This document shows positions 17,023 through 25,556 of a DNA stretch of 64,000 bases, one piece after another; positions within the stretch are counted from its first letter, which is position 1, and every line of letters starts with the position of its first letter. The stretch is taken from the NCBI RefSeq assembly GCF_001662075.1, contig NZ_LYPL01000012.1, forward strand, positions 169,680-233,679, given 5' to 3'. This DNA comes from Rhizobium bangladeshense. Lineage in GTDB: Bacteria; Pseudomonadota; Alphaproteobacteria; Rhizobiales; Rhizobiaceae. The position numbers were made by a program, and so were the translations under genes. The notes under the pieces were generated by a model, which was not told the origin of the DNA, did not search any database, and saw only the letters and a list, made by a program, of their open reading frames with translations.

Positions 17023-17262
17023 GTTACTCCCCGATGCCTGGGCGCGCAGCAACGCCACCTTGGTGTCGACTGACGGATCGTTCTTGCCAATCTCCCTGTG
17101 AAGGCTTTTCCGCGAAGCCGGATCGATGAACGCGCAACCTTGGCGGAACGCTGGGACAGACGGCGGCGATACCGGCCTGCCATGGCCGGCGCTGACAGAT
17201 CAGCCTGGACACTATTATGGACAGATGTTCTATAAGCTGGACAGATTTGACCGGAGCGGGCC

Positions 17263-18447
17263 ATGCATCTTTCCATGTGGACTTACCCCTGGGATATCCA
17301 GGACCAGGGGCTCGATGCGATTGCCGCCGAGTTTCGCAACCGCGCCGGCCTCAACACGATCAGCATGGCGACCTCCTATCATGCAGGCCGCTTCCTCCAG
17401 CCGCGCAGCCCGCGGCAGAAGGCCTATTTTCCCGAGGACGGCACGGTCTACTTCCGGCCGGACGAAAGCCTGTGGCAGGACAAGCTGATCCGGCCGCTGA
17501 TGGCGGGGAATGTCACCGAGCGCGGCGACATGCTGGAGGCGCTGACCAGGGGACGCGACGTGACGGGTCTCAAGGCCTCCTGCTGGACGGTCTGCCTCCA
17601 CAATAGCCGTCTCGGCATGCTGCATCCCGACCACGTGACGCGCAACGCCTTCGGCAATCCCAACTATTACAATCTCTGCCCCTCCAGCCCGGCGGCGCGC
17701 GCCTATGCTGTCACCCTTGTGCGCGACATCACCGTGAATTACCGGCCGGATATGGTCGAACTCGAAAGCCCGAACTTCATGGGCTTCGCGCATGAATACC
17801 ATCATGAGAAGGACGGCGTCGGCCTGAATGCCGAAGACGATTTCCTGCTGTCGCTCTGCTTCTGCGACCATTGCACGGCGCGCGCGGCAAGGGCCGGTGT
17901 ACCGGCCGAAGGCGCGCGCCGAACGGTTGTGCGTTTCATCGCCGAACTCTGCGAGCGCGACGTCCCGGAACGGCAGTTCCCGGATTTTCCGGCAGCCGGC
18001 ATCGATGCCTTCCGCGACCACCTCGATCTGCATGCCTATCTCTCATGGCGCAGCGAACCGGTGACCAGCCTGATCGGCGAGATCAAGGCGGCGGCCGATC
18101 CGGCGAGCCGGATCGTGCTGATCGACCTGAAGGACGGCTGGCTCGGCGGCGTCGATCTCTCAGCTGTCGGCGAGCTCTGCGACGGGGCGATCCTCTGCTG
18201 CTACGACATGGAACCGAATGCGATCGGCGATGTCATCCGCGCCGGCAGGGCGACGATCGGGCCGGAGAAATTCCTCGGCGTCGGCCTGCGCGTCTTCTAT
18301 CCAGAGGTCGGTGAAGCTGCGGTCCTGGCGGCACGCGCCAAGGCGGCCGTCGATGCCGGCGCCGACGGCGTGAACTTCTACAATTACGGCCTCATCCCGG
18401 CAAAGCGCCTCGACTGGGTCAGGGCGGCGGTCGACGGGCTTCTCTAA
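17263..18447 (+). CDS. Uncharacterised TIM-barrel-like protein with a CFCDHC motif
   Basis: A 394-residue protein I cannot assign to a named family. It has no signal peptide or membrane helix. Features include MWTYPWDIQDQGLDAIA at the start, Glu166 and Glu168 in MVELESPNFMGF, HEYHHEKDG near 177-185, and a cysteine cluster CFCDHC at 199-204. Alternating strand-helix segments (RIVLIDLKDGWLGG, DGAILCCYDM, FLGVGLRVFYPEVG, DGVNFYNYG) suggest a glycosidase-like (beta/alpha) barrel. GGAG precedes the ATG. The 240 bp before it show no clear terminator, so it may be the last gene of the 12397 operon. Its end overlaps the convergent deacylase gene by 4 bases. Confidence 0.8.
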   Translation: MHLSMWTYPWDIQDQGLDAIAAEFRNRAGLNTISMATSYHAGRFLQPRSPRQKAYFPEDGTVYFRPDESLWQDKLIRPLMAGNVTERGDMLEALTRGRDVTGLKASCWTVCLHNSRLGMLHPDHVTRNAFGNPNYYNLCPSSPAARAYAVTLVRDITVNYRPDMVELESPNFMGFAHEYHHEKDGVGLNAEDDFLLSLCFCDHCTARAARAGVPAEGARRTVVRFIAELCERDVPERQFPDFPAAGIDAFRDHLDLHAYLSWRSEPVTSLIGEIKAAADPASRIVLIDLKDGWLGGVDLSAVGELCDGAILCCYDMEPNAIGDVIRAGRATIGPEKFLGVGLRVFYPEVGEAAVLAARAKAAVDAGADGVNFYNYGLIPAKRLDWVRAAVDGLL

Positions 18448-19457
18448 GCGGCAATCGGTTCGGCGACCTGAATCAGGCAGTCACCGGCCTGGCTGTCGCA
18501 ATGCAGCCGGTGGGAAATGACGATGCCGCCCTCGGCAAAACGCAGCTCCTCCTCTGGTTGCTCCAGACGTTCCAGATCGTGATACCATCCGGCGAGGTCG
18601 CCGGCCGAAACGGTGGCGCCAAGGGCTGCAGCCGGCTCGAACCAGCCGCTGCGATCGGCATAGATACCCTGGCTGTGCCGGGAGAGCGACAGGAGCTGCA
18701 GCGGCCCAGGCTCAGCAAGCGGTGCGCGGGAGAGGACAGGACGCCCGATAATACCGAGCGTTACGAGCAGTCGGTCGATCGCTGCCGCCGTGAAAGCCAT
18801 CGTCGCGGGCGTCACGGTTCCGCCGCCGCCGAACTCGCCGGAAAGACCGATGATGCCGGTCCTTGCCGCAGCCCCCATCGATGTCGGCGCCGCCGGCCCG
18901 TTGTCGGCGATGAAGGCATGCGATGCACCGATCGCCCGCATCAGCGAGACCGACCGCTCGAAGCGGGTGGCGTCGGCCTGCCGCTCGACCAGCGTGCAAG
19001 GCAGGTGCGCCATCGACGTGCCGCCCGAATGCAGGTCGAAGACGACGTGGTGGCGCGGGAAGAGTTCGTGTTCAAGGAAATGCGCCAGGCGCACCGTCGG
19101 CGGTCCCATGGGATCGCCGGGAAAGGCCCGATTGAGGTTGCCGCCATCGAAGGGCGAGCAGCGTTTGGCCGCCATCACCGCCGGCAGGTTCGCAATCGGC
19201 AAAATGGTGACGGCGCCACTTATGTCAGCAACGTCAAGCAGGCGCATCAGCCGGCCGAGCTGCAGTTCGCCCTCATATTCGTCGCCGTGGTTGCCGGCCA
19301 TCAGCAGCAAAGACGGCCCCTCGCCATTTTTGAGGCGAAGGATCGGAATGCGGATTTGATAGTAGGGCGAACGGTCGATCGAATAGGGAATGGCGAGATG
19401 ACCGGCCTGGCTACCCTCGCGCGAAAAGTCGATCGGATTGACGAGACCGCTGTGCAT
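18444..19457 (-). CDS. Succinylglutamate desuccinylase/aspartoacylase family zinc deacylase
   Basis: A 337-residue zinc-dependent amidohydrolase with the M14-like aspartoacylase fold. Zinc ligands appear as His57 and Glu60 in GNHGDEYEGE and His143 in DLHSGG; the NLNR (107-110) substrate loop is kept. Closest in outline to N-acetyl-diaminobutyrate deacetylase (DoeB)-type enzymes, which remove an acyl group from an N-acylated amino acid. It is the last gene of the ribose-type ABC operon running from 26630, and would act on an N-acyl substrate in that pathway. Assignment to DoeB is resemblance only; no other ectoine gene is present. Confidence 0.87.
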   Translation of the reverse strand: MHSGLVNPIDFSREGSQAGHLAIPYSIDRSPYYQIRIPILRLKNGEGPSLLLMAGNHGDEYEGELQLGRLMRLLDVADISGAVTILPIANLPAVMAAKRCSPFDGGNLNRAFPGDPMGPPTVRLAHFLEHELFPRHHVVFDLHSGGTSMAHLPCTLVERQADATRFERSVSLMRAIGASHAFIADNGPAAPTSMGAAARTGIIGLSGEFGGGGTVTPATMAFTAAAIDRLLVTLGIIGRPVLSRAPLAEPGPLQLLSLSRHSQGIYADRSGWFEPAAALGATVSAGDLAGWYHDLERLEQPEEELRFAEGGIVISHRLHCDSQAGDCLIQVAEPIAA

Positions 19458-19487
19458 GATGTCTCCAGTTCGGGCGCTTGCCTTCGA

Positions 19488-19832
19488 TCAGAGGGCGGCG
19501 ACCGCGGTCATTTCGACGCGCAGGTCCGGGTCGGCAAGGCGGGCTTCGGTGCAGGCGCGGGCCGGTGGGTTTTCGATGTCGATCCAGCTGTCATAAACGC
19601 CGTTCATCGCCTCGAAATCGGTAATCGCCGGCAGGAAGACGTTGACAGCGAGGAGACGCGAGCGATCGGTGCCGGCTTCCTGCAAAAGGGCGTCGATCTT
19701 GCCGAGCACGTCGCGGGTCTGCTCCTCGATATCAGCCTTGCGATTGTCCGCGACCTGGCCGGCAATATAGACGAGACCGCCATAGCTGACGGCCTGGCTC
19801 ATACGCGAGCCCTTCTGATAACGCTGGATCAT
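19488..19832 (-). CDS. RidA family protein (YjgF/YER057c/UK114)
   Basis: A 114-residue protein of the RidA family, which hydrolyses reactive enamine/imine intermediates released by PLP enzymes. Visible are GGLVYIAGQVADN, the helix VLGKIDALLQEAGTDRSRLL, the active-site Arg in PPARACTEARL, and the ending RVEMTAVAAL with the conserved Glu. It sits between the PLP aldolase-like gene (35 bp upstream) and the deacylase, as expected for a partner that clears imines made by the PLP enzyme. Confidence 0.92.
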   Translation of the reverse strand: MIQRYQKGSRMSQAVSYGGLVYIAGQVADNRKADIEEQTRDVLGKIDALLQEAGTDRSRLLAVNVFLPAITDFEAMNGVYDSWIDIENPPARACTEARLADPDLRVEMTAVAAL

Positions 19833-19867
19833 GCAGGTTTTCCTTTTCTTGGTTTTACAGGGAGAAT

Positions 19868-21178
19868 TCAGCCGAAGCTGGTCAGATAGGCCGCCGTCAC
19901 CGAATGATCCGGGTCGAGGCCATAAAGGATCGCATGCCGGTCAAGGCAGGTGCAGGGATGCGAGATGCCGAACTCGATCACATCACCCACGGCGACGTCG
20001 CTGTCATCGGCAAGTGTCAGGAAGGCGTGCTGATCGTTGAGGCGGAAAACTCTCGCGCCTTCGAGATCGGCAAGGCGCACGCCATTGCGATAGAGCGCCA
20101 GCGGCCGCGGCAGGTCCTGGTCCATTGCTACGTCGCGCATGCCCATGCCAGCGATAGCAAGCTTTGGTTCCGGCCGCGACAGGATCTCGGCCCAGACCCT
20201 GAGCGCCGGACGGAAACCCGCCGCCGCGGAAACGATCTCGCCGCCGATGCGAAGGCCGCCGCGTGCATCGAGGGCAGCAAGGCCGCGCTCATAGATGCCG
20301 TGGTCGTGGAAGAAGATCGCGCCGCTGCGCAGCACGAGCCGGCAGGCTGGATCGGCGGCGACGGCGGCTGCAAGCCGCGCCACCACGATGTCGAAAAACA
20401 CTGAACCGCCTGATGTGACGAGGAGCGGCCGTTCGCTGCCGATGCGGGCGCGGATCTTCGGCAGGAAATCGGCCGTCATCGCCATCAGCGCGTCGATCCG
20501 ATGCATCGTTTCTTCCGGATCGGCGGTCGCGGCCGCACCCTCATAGGCGGCGATGCCGCTCAGCCGGAAAGCCGGCGTCTCCGCGGCCAGGATCGTGTCG
20601 AGGATCGCGGCGGCGGCATCGGCGCTGCGGAGACCGGCGCGGCCGGCGCCGAATTCCACCATCAGGCCGAGAGGCGGCAGATCCGTGCGTTCCAGCCAGG
20701 CAGATGCAAGCGCCTCGACCAGCCTCGTCGAATCCACGAAGGCATGGAGCTCCGCATCGGGATAATGGCCGAGCAGCGCCGCCAGCCGGCGGGCTGCGGC
20801 GGCCCCGCCGATCTCATTGGCGAGGATCAGCCGGCGCTGTCCCGCCCTGAGCAGCACGGCGGCCTGGCGGATGTCGGCGACAGTCGTGCCCCAGGCGCCG
20901 GCTGAAAGAAGCATGTCCGCCAGCGCCGTCGACATCGGCGTTTTGGCGTGCGGTGCAATCTCGGCACCATTGCTCTTCAAATAGGCCATCATCAGTTCGA
21001 CATTCCCGGCGAAGGCCTGCCGGTCGAGCGAGAGCAGTGGAAGCGCCATCCTGCCGTCATATGGTTTCCACCCCTGCTGTCCGATGGCAGCAGGCGAAAG
21101 CGGCGAATGGCCTGGCGGGAAGCCGCGCACCCGCTCGTCGATCAGTATGTTTTCGTTCACGGCATGAAGATCAGACAT
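19868..21178 (-). CDS. PLP enzyme of the D-threonine aldolase / D-serine dehydratase (alanine racemase N-terminal) family
   Basis: A 436-residue fold-type III PLP enzyme. The Schiff-base lysine is Lys79 in IAPHAKTPMS. The C-terminal metal site appears as HPCTCLDRH, matching the His/Cys zinc pair of D-serine dehydratases and D-threonine aldolases. Other family features are VEFGAGRAGLRS and LLVTSGGSVFFD. The start MSDLHAVNEN at 21178 overlaps the amidohydrolase end by 8 bases. Likely cleaves or deaminates a D-beta-hydroxy amino acid in the pathway served by the adjacent transporter, with RidA downstream to hydrolyse the imine product. Confidence 0.87.
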   Translation of the reverse strand: MSDLHAVNENILIDERVRGFPPGHSPLSPAAIGQQGWKPYDGRMALPLLSLDRQAFAGNVELMMAYLKSNGAEIAPHAKTPMSTALADMLLSAGAWGTTVADIRQAAVLLRAGQRRLILANEIGGAAAARRLAALLGHYPDAELHAFVDSTRLVEALASAWLERTDLPPLGLMVEFGAGRAGLRSADAAAAILDTILAAETPAFRLSGIAAYEGAAATADPEETMHRIDALMAMTADFLPKIRARIGSERPLLVTSGGSVFFDIVVARLAAAVAADPACRLVLRSGAIFFHDHGIYERGLAALDARGGLRIGGEIVSAAAGFRPALRVWAEILSRPEPKLAIAGMGMRDVAMDQDLPRPLALYRNGVRLADLEGARVFRLNDQHAFLTLADDSDVAVGDVIEFGISHPCTCLDRHAILYGLDPDHSVTAAYLTSFG

Positions 21179-22127
21179 GGGAGCCTCTCCCGATCTCGGC
21201 CGGACCAGCGATGCCGAGGCGATAGGTGTCGTTGGCGGTGGCAAAGAACAAGGCGCGCTGGTCGTTGAGGGAGAGCTCGGCGGCGACGGTGCGGAACACC
21301 TGATAGACCTCATCGAACGAAGCATGCAGCCCTGCGACGGGAAAATCGCTCGCAAACATCGAACGTTCAGGGCCGAAACAATCGAGGCAATGTTCAATCA
21401 CCGGCCGCAGGCTTTCAACCGTCCACGCATGGTCATAGGCGACGAGGTCGGAGATCTTCAGGCGAATGTTCGGCTCTTTGCCCAGAGCCCGCAGGCCGCT
21501 GCGCCAGAGCGCCATGCCGTCCTTCGTCCGGTCAATAGGGCTGCCGCCGTGGTTGAGGACGAAATGCGTTTGCGGAAAGGCCCGCACCAGGTCGAGCGCC
21601 TCATCCATCTGCCAGGGATAAAGCATCAGGTCGAAGACCAGCCCGAGCCGGGTGACCGCGGCCAGTCCCGCGCGCCACGCGGGATCGCTCATGCGATCCG
21701 GACGCGGCGCAAAACGCTTCGCCGCATCGGGATGCCAGCTCAGAATATCGCGAATACCGACGACGTTTGGGTTTGCCGCTTCCGCCTCGAGCAGGCGCGG
21801 GGCATCCGGGCCGTCGAGGGGAACGCGGGCGATATAACGGTGCGCCACGCCGGAGCTGCGGTCGAGACCATCCAGCCAGCGGCTCTCCTCCAGCGGGTAG
21901 GCAACCGACCAACCGGCCTCCACGTGCACCGTCGCAACGACGTTCTGTTGCGCGGCATCGGCGCGATAATCGTCGATGCCGTAATCGCGCAGGATCGGCC
22001 CGAGGTTTCCGACTGCCATCTCCTCGGCGGAAGCCCGCGCCTTTTGAAGCCAGGGATAGCGCTGCAGGCTGAGGTCCCAGAGATGGTGGTGCGGGTCGAT
22101 CACCGGCCCGCCATAGCGCTTCGTCAT
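21171..22127 (-). CDS. Amidohydrolase family protein (lactonase-type TIM barrel)
   Basis: A 318-residue metal-dependent hydrolase of the amidohydrolase-2 family. The opening IDPHHHLWDLSLQRYPWL gives the H-x-H metal site, HFVLNHGGSPIDR is an inner strand, and MFASDFPVAGLHASFDEVY holds the late conserved Asp. Members include 2-pyrone-4,6-dicarboxylate, L-fucono- and L-rhamnono-lactonases. The ATG at 22127 overlaps the permease stop by 4 bases, and its end overlaps the PLP-enzyme start, so the gene is tightly embedded in the operon. It probably opens a cyclic ester or amide intermediate. Confidence 0.88.
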   Translation of the reverse strand: MTKRYGGPVIDPHHHLWDLSLQRYPWLQKARASAEEMAVGNLGPILRDYGIDDYRADAAQQNVVATVHVEAGWSVAYPLEESRWLDGLDRSSGVAHRYIARVPLDGPDAPRLLEAEAANPNVVGIRDILSWHPDAAKRFAPRPDRMSDPAWRAGLAAVTRLGLVFDLMLYPWQMDEALDLVRAFPQTHFVLNHGGSPIDRTKDGMALWRSGLRALGKEPNIRLKISDLVAYDHAWTVESLRPVIEHCLDCFGPERSMFASDFPVAGLHASFDEVYQVFRTVAAELSLNDQRALFFATANDTYRLGIAGPAEIGRGSHV

Positions 22128-23065
22128 CGACGCGCCTCGCGGCCGGAAACGAGCAACAGGGCGAGGATCAGCGTGCCGAACATGATCGAGCGCCAGCCGG
22201 GCGAGGCGTTGACGACGGTGATCAGCGCCGTCGTGGTGACGAGCAGGATCGCCCCCGGGATGGTGCCGGCATAGGTGCCGCGGCCGCCGAGGATGGATGT
22301 TCCGCCGAGCACCACGGCGGCGATCGAGGTCAGCAGATAGGGATCGCCAATGCCGACATAGCCTTGCCGGTTCATGCCCAGCACGAGAATGCCTGCAAGT
22401 CCCGCAAAGAAGCCGGACAAGGTATGGACGATCAGCGTATTGCGGGTGACGCTGACGCCGGAAAGCCGGGCGGCGAGCGGGTTTGCCCCAAGTGCGAGGA
22501 AACGCGCGCCGATCGGCATGCGATGGACGAGCAGCAGGACGACGATCGAGACGGCGAGCCAAAGAATGATGCCCGAGGGAATGCCGAGCGGCCGCGCCTG
22601 GCCGAGCAGGATGACGGCCGGATTGCTGACGGTGACGGCGCTGCCGCCGGCGACGATGACGAGCAGGCCCTGCAGGAAGGTCGCCATCGCAAGCGTCATG
22701 ATGATCGGCGGCACGCGAAGATAGGCGGCACCCGCGCCGTTCATCAGGCCGATGCCGGTGGCAATGGCAAGCGCCGCCGCGATGCCGGCAAGGCCGGTCG
22801 GGTCCCAGGCGGGCGAGATCAGCGGCAGCAGGATCGCCGTAACCGTGATAACCGCGCCGACCGAAAGATCGATGCCGCCCATCAGGATGACGAGCGTCTG
22901 CCCGGCCGCGACGATGCCGATCACCGCGGCGAGTTCAAGGAGGTAGCGCAGATGGCCATAGGCGCCGAAACCGCGCAAAGTGAAGCTGGCGACGACCCAG
23001 ACGAGCGCGACCAGAAGGAAGGTCAGCAGCGGCGGATTGCGAAACGCGGATCGGACGATGTTCAT
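22124..23065 (-). CDS. Ribose-type ABC transporter permease B
   Basis: A 313-residue RbsC-type permease (CUT2). It contains LLELAAVIGIVAAGQTLVIL, GGIDLSVGAVI, the SVTRNTLIVHTLSGFFAGLAG segment and the ending GGTSILGGRGTYAGT, all typical of the family, with eight or more hydrophobic helices. The ATG at 23065 overlaps the stop of permease A (ATGA), which favours it over the in-frame ATG at 23080. It works with permease A, the double ATPase and the binding protein of the same operon. Confidence 0.93.
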   Translation of the reverse strand: MNIVRSAFRNPPLLTFLLVALVWVVASFTLRGFGAYGHLRYLLELAAVIGIVAAGQTLVILMGGIDLSVGAVITVTAILLPLISPAWDPTGLAGIAAALAIATGIGLMNGAGAAYLRVPPIIMTLAMATFLQGLLVIVAGGSAVTVSNPAVILLGQARPLGIPSGIILWLAVSIVVLLLVHRMPIGARFLALGANPLAARLSGVSVTRNTLIVHTLSGFFAGLAGILVLGMNRQGYVGIGDPYLLTSIAAVVLGGTSILGGRGTYAGTIPGAILLVTTTALITVVNASPGWRSIMFGTLILALLLVSGREARR

Positions 23066-24024
23066 CGCCTTGCCCTCCATACGCCGAGAAGTTCCGGAAC
23101 GGCGACCGCCCCGACGATAATCAACCCCTGAGCGACATATTGCGCCACCGGCGGGAAGCCCAGGAAGAACATCACGTTGATCATGACAGAGAGCAGCAGG
23201 CTGCCGCAGATCGCGCCGCGCATCGTGCCTTTGCCGCCGAGGAAACCGACACCGCCGAGCACAGCCGCGGCGATCGAGTTAAGTGTGAAGGGCGTGCCGA
23301 TCACCGGATCGCCCGAGCCTGTCTGCGCCGCGACGAAGAGGCCGGCCAGTGCCGCAAGCAGACCGGAGAGCGCGAAGGCAGCAACCTTCACCCTTTCGAC
23401 CGGGACGCCGGAGCGGAATGCGCCGACCGGGTTGTCACCGGCCGCATAGATACCAAGGCCGAGCGGCGTTGCGAGAAAGACCTTCCAGAGCATGAGGATC
23501 GCGACCAGCAGCAGGAAGGCGACGGGCGTGTGGCCGGCAAGCATCGTCGACAGCCAATCGGGAATGGCCCCGCCCGGCCGCGGCAGCAGGATCAGCGCGA
23601 CGCCGCTGATGATGAAGGAGCCGGCCAGCGTAACGATAATCGCCGGCAGCCTCAGATGGGTCACGATCGCGCCGATGACGGCGCCGATCGAAAGACCAGC
23701 AAGCGCGACAGCCAGAATGCCGCCAGGCACGCCGAGCACCCCTTGCATCGTCGTCGCCGCGATCACCGCGCCGAGGCTGACGAGCGGGCCGATCGCCAGC
23801 GTGATGCCGCCGTTCAGCATCAGCAACGCCTGCGCCATGGTGACGAGCGCGAGCGGGAACCAGTTCTGCGTGAACTTGGAAAAGCCGCCGATGGTCAGGA
23901 TGCCGGGAAAGAGCAGCGCATAGAGGATGAGAAAACCAGCGACGACGAGATAGAGGCCGGCGAGGCCCCGGTTGCGGCGCAGTTGGATCGACCTGTAGAG
24001 CCGGGATGATGAAATCGTGCTCAT
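23062..24024 (-). CDS. Ribose-type ABC transporter permease A
   Basis: A 320-residue RbsC-type permease. It shows LVTMAQALLMLNGGITLAIGPLVSLG near residues 50-75, the GIYAAGDNPVGAFRSGVPVERVK cytoplasmic loop and NSIAAAVLGGVGFLGGKGT near the end. The start ATG at 24024 overlaps the ATPase stop by 4 bases; a long upstream extension in the same frame lies inside the ATPase gene and is not coding. Two different permease genes suggest a heterodimeric channel. Confidence 0.92.
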   Translation of the reverse strand: MSTISSSRLYRSIQLRRNRGLAGLYLVVAGFLILYALLFPGILTIGGFSKFTQNWFPLALVTMAQALLMLNGGITLAIGPLVSLGAVIAATTMQGVLGVPGGILAVALAGLSIGAVIGAIVTHLRLPAIIVTLAGSFIISGVALILLPRPGGAIPDWLSTMLAGHTPVAFLLLVAILMLWKVFLATPLGLGIYAAGDNPVGAFRSGVPVERVKVAAFALSGLLAALAGLFVAAQTGSGDPVIGTPFTLNSIAAAVLGGVGFLGGKGTMRGAICGSLLLSVMINVMFFLGFPPVAQYVAQGLIIVGAVAVPELLGVWRARR

Positions 24025-25535
24025 GCAGCCTCTCCCTGCGTCGTGGCCGCAATACCCATGGCCGCGCCGACGATCGCTCCTTCGCTGATCGCATCCTGCG
24101 ACAGCGTTGCCGCGACGCGGCCCTCGCGCAGAACCACGACGCGGTCGCAGAGATGCACGAGCTCCGGCGTATCGGAACTGACGAGAATGACGAGCCGCCC
24201 CTCGGCGGCGAAGGCGCGCAGCATCAGGTAGATTTCCCGCTTGGTTTCGATGTCGACGCCGCGGGTCGGATCGTTGAGCAGCAGAACGGAGGGATCGAGC
24301 GGCAGCCATTTGGCAAGCGCCACCTTCTGCTGGTTGCCACCGGAAAGCGCCTGCACCGGACGGGCCGTATCGCCCTTGATCGTCAGCCGGCGCGCGAGCT
24401 CGGCGACCAGGCCGCTTTCCGCCGGCCGGTCGCGCAGCCCCTTGCGGGCAAGCCGGCCGAGCGAGGGCAGGATGAGATTGGCGGCGATGGAATGCGGCAG
24501 CACCAGCCCCTCGTGTTTGCGGTCGGCGGGCACATAGACGAGGCCGGCTGCATTCGCCGCACCAACATCGGCGGGGAGGCCAGGTTTGCCTGAGACCTCC
24601 GCCCGGGCGGCGGACGCGGGAATTGCGCCGTAGAGGCCGAGCAGCAGGTCTTCCTGCCCTTGTCCCACCAGCCCGCCGATGCCGATGATCTCGCCGGTGC
24701 GGGCAGAGAAAGCGACATCACGCACCATGCCGGCCGAAAAACCTTCGACGCTGATGCGCATCGCACCGGGTGCCGCGGCCGGGCGCGGCGGGAACAGATC
24801 GCCGGTCTCGCGGCCGACCATCAGGCGCACCAGACCCTCGCCGTCGATGCCGGACAGCGACTGATCCGCCGTGACGACGCCATCCTTCAGCACGGTAACA
24901 TGCGAGCAGAGCGCCTGCACCTCGTTGAGGCGGTGGGAAATGTAAAGAATGGCGGTGCCGCAGTCCTTCAGCGTCTCGATGAGCCTGGCCAGGATGCCGG
25001 CTTCGTGCGCCGAGAGCGACGAGGTCGGCTCGTCCAGGATCAGCACGCGCGGCTTGCGGAACAGCGTCTTGGCGATTTCCACCATCTGGCGGCGGCCGAG
25101 CGCGAGATCGGCGACCGGCATGTCGAGCGGCTCGGTCAGTCCGACCATGTCGCAGACCTCTCGTACGCCGCGATGCAGCGCTCGATAGTCGATGAGACCG
25201 AACCGGCGCGGAAAGGCGCCGGTCCCGATGTTTTCGGCAATCGACAGGCTGGCCGTCAGACTCAGCTCCTGCTGGACCACGGCGATGCCGGCCGCGCGCG
25301 CCGCCGCCGGGCTGATACGGCCGACAGGCCTGCCGTCGACGAGGATGGAGCCGCTGTCCGGTTGGAGGGCGCCGGACAGCAGATTGATCAACGTCGACTT
25401 GCCGGCGCCGTTTTCGCCGAGCAGGGCGTGAACCCTGCCCGGCAGAAGGGCGATGTCGACGCCCTTCAGAACGGGATTGCCGAAAAATCCCTTGAACACC
25501 TGCCGGGCTTCCAGCAGGGGTCGTTCTTCCGTCAT
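24021..25535 (-). CDS. Ribose-type ABC transporter ATP-binding protein (double ATPase)
   Basis: A 504-residue RbsA/MglA-type protein with two nucleotide-binding domains. The first has Walker A GENGAGKST, signature LALGRRQMVEIAK and Walker B VLILDEPTSSLSA; the second has the degenerate Walker A-like GLVGQGQEDLLLG, signature LSGGNQQKVALAKWL and VLLLNDPTRGVD. This pattern is normal for sugar (CUT2) importers. The ATG at 25535 with GAGGG upstream is preferred over 25550. It follows the binding-protein gene by 21 bp. Confidence 0.93.
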   Translation of the reverse strand: MTEERPLLEARQVFKGFFGNPVLKGVDIALLPGRVHALLGENGAGKSTLINLLSGALQPDSGSILVDGRPVGRISPAAARAAGIAVVQQELSLTASLSIAENIGTGAFPRRFGLIDYRALHRGVREVCDMVGLTEPLDMPVADLALGRRQMVEIAKTLFRKPRVLILDEPTSSLSAHEAGILARLIETLKDCGTAILYISHRLNEVQALCSHVTVLKDGVVTADQSLSGIDGEGLVRLMVGRETGDLFPPRPAAAPGAMRISVEGFSAGMVRDVAFSARTGEIIGIGGLVGQGQEDLLLGLYGAIPASAARAEVSGKPGLPADVGAANAAGLVYVPADRKHEGLVLPHSIAANLILPSLGRLARKGLRDRPAESGLVAELARRLTIKGDTARPVQALSGGNQQKVALAKWLPLDPSVLLLNDPTRGVDIETKREIYLMLRAFAAEGRLVILVSSDTPELVHLCDRVVVLREGRVAATLSQDAISEGAIVGAAMGIAATTQGEAA

Positions 25536-25556
25536 GGCGGCGTCCCTCAATCCGGG

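Noticed and set aside
18444..19832. Ectoine-degradation (doe) locus
   Set aside because: The deacylase resembles DoeB and an aldolase-like PLP enzyme is near, but no ectoine hydrolase (DoeA), transaminase or dehydrogenase is present.
18501..19889. A 462-codon open frame on the plus strand
   Set aside because: Antisense to the zinc deacylase and RidA genes, both with complete active sites.
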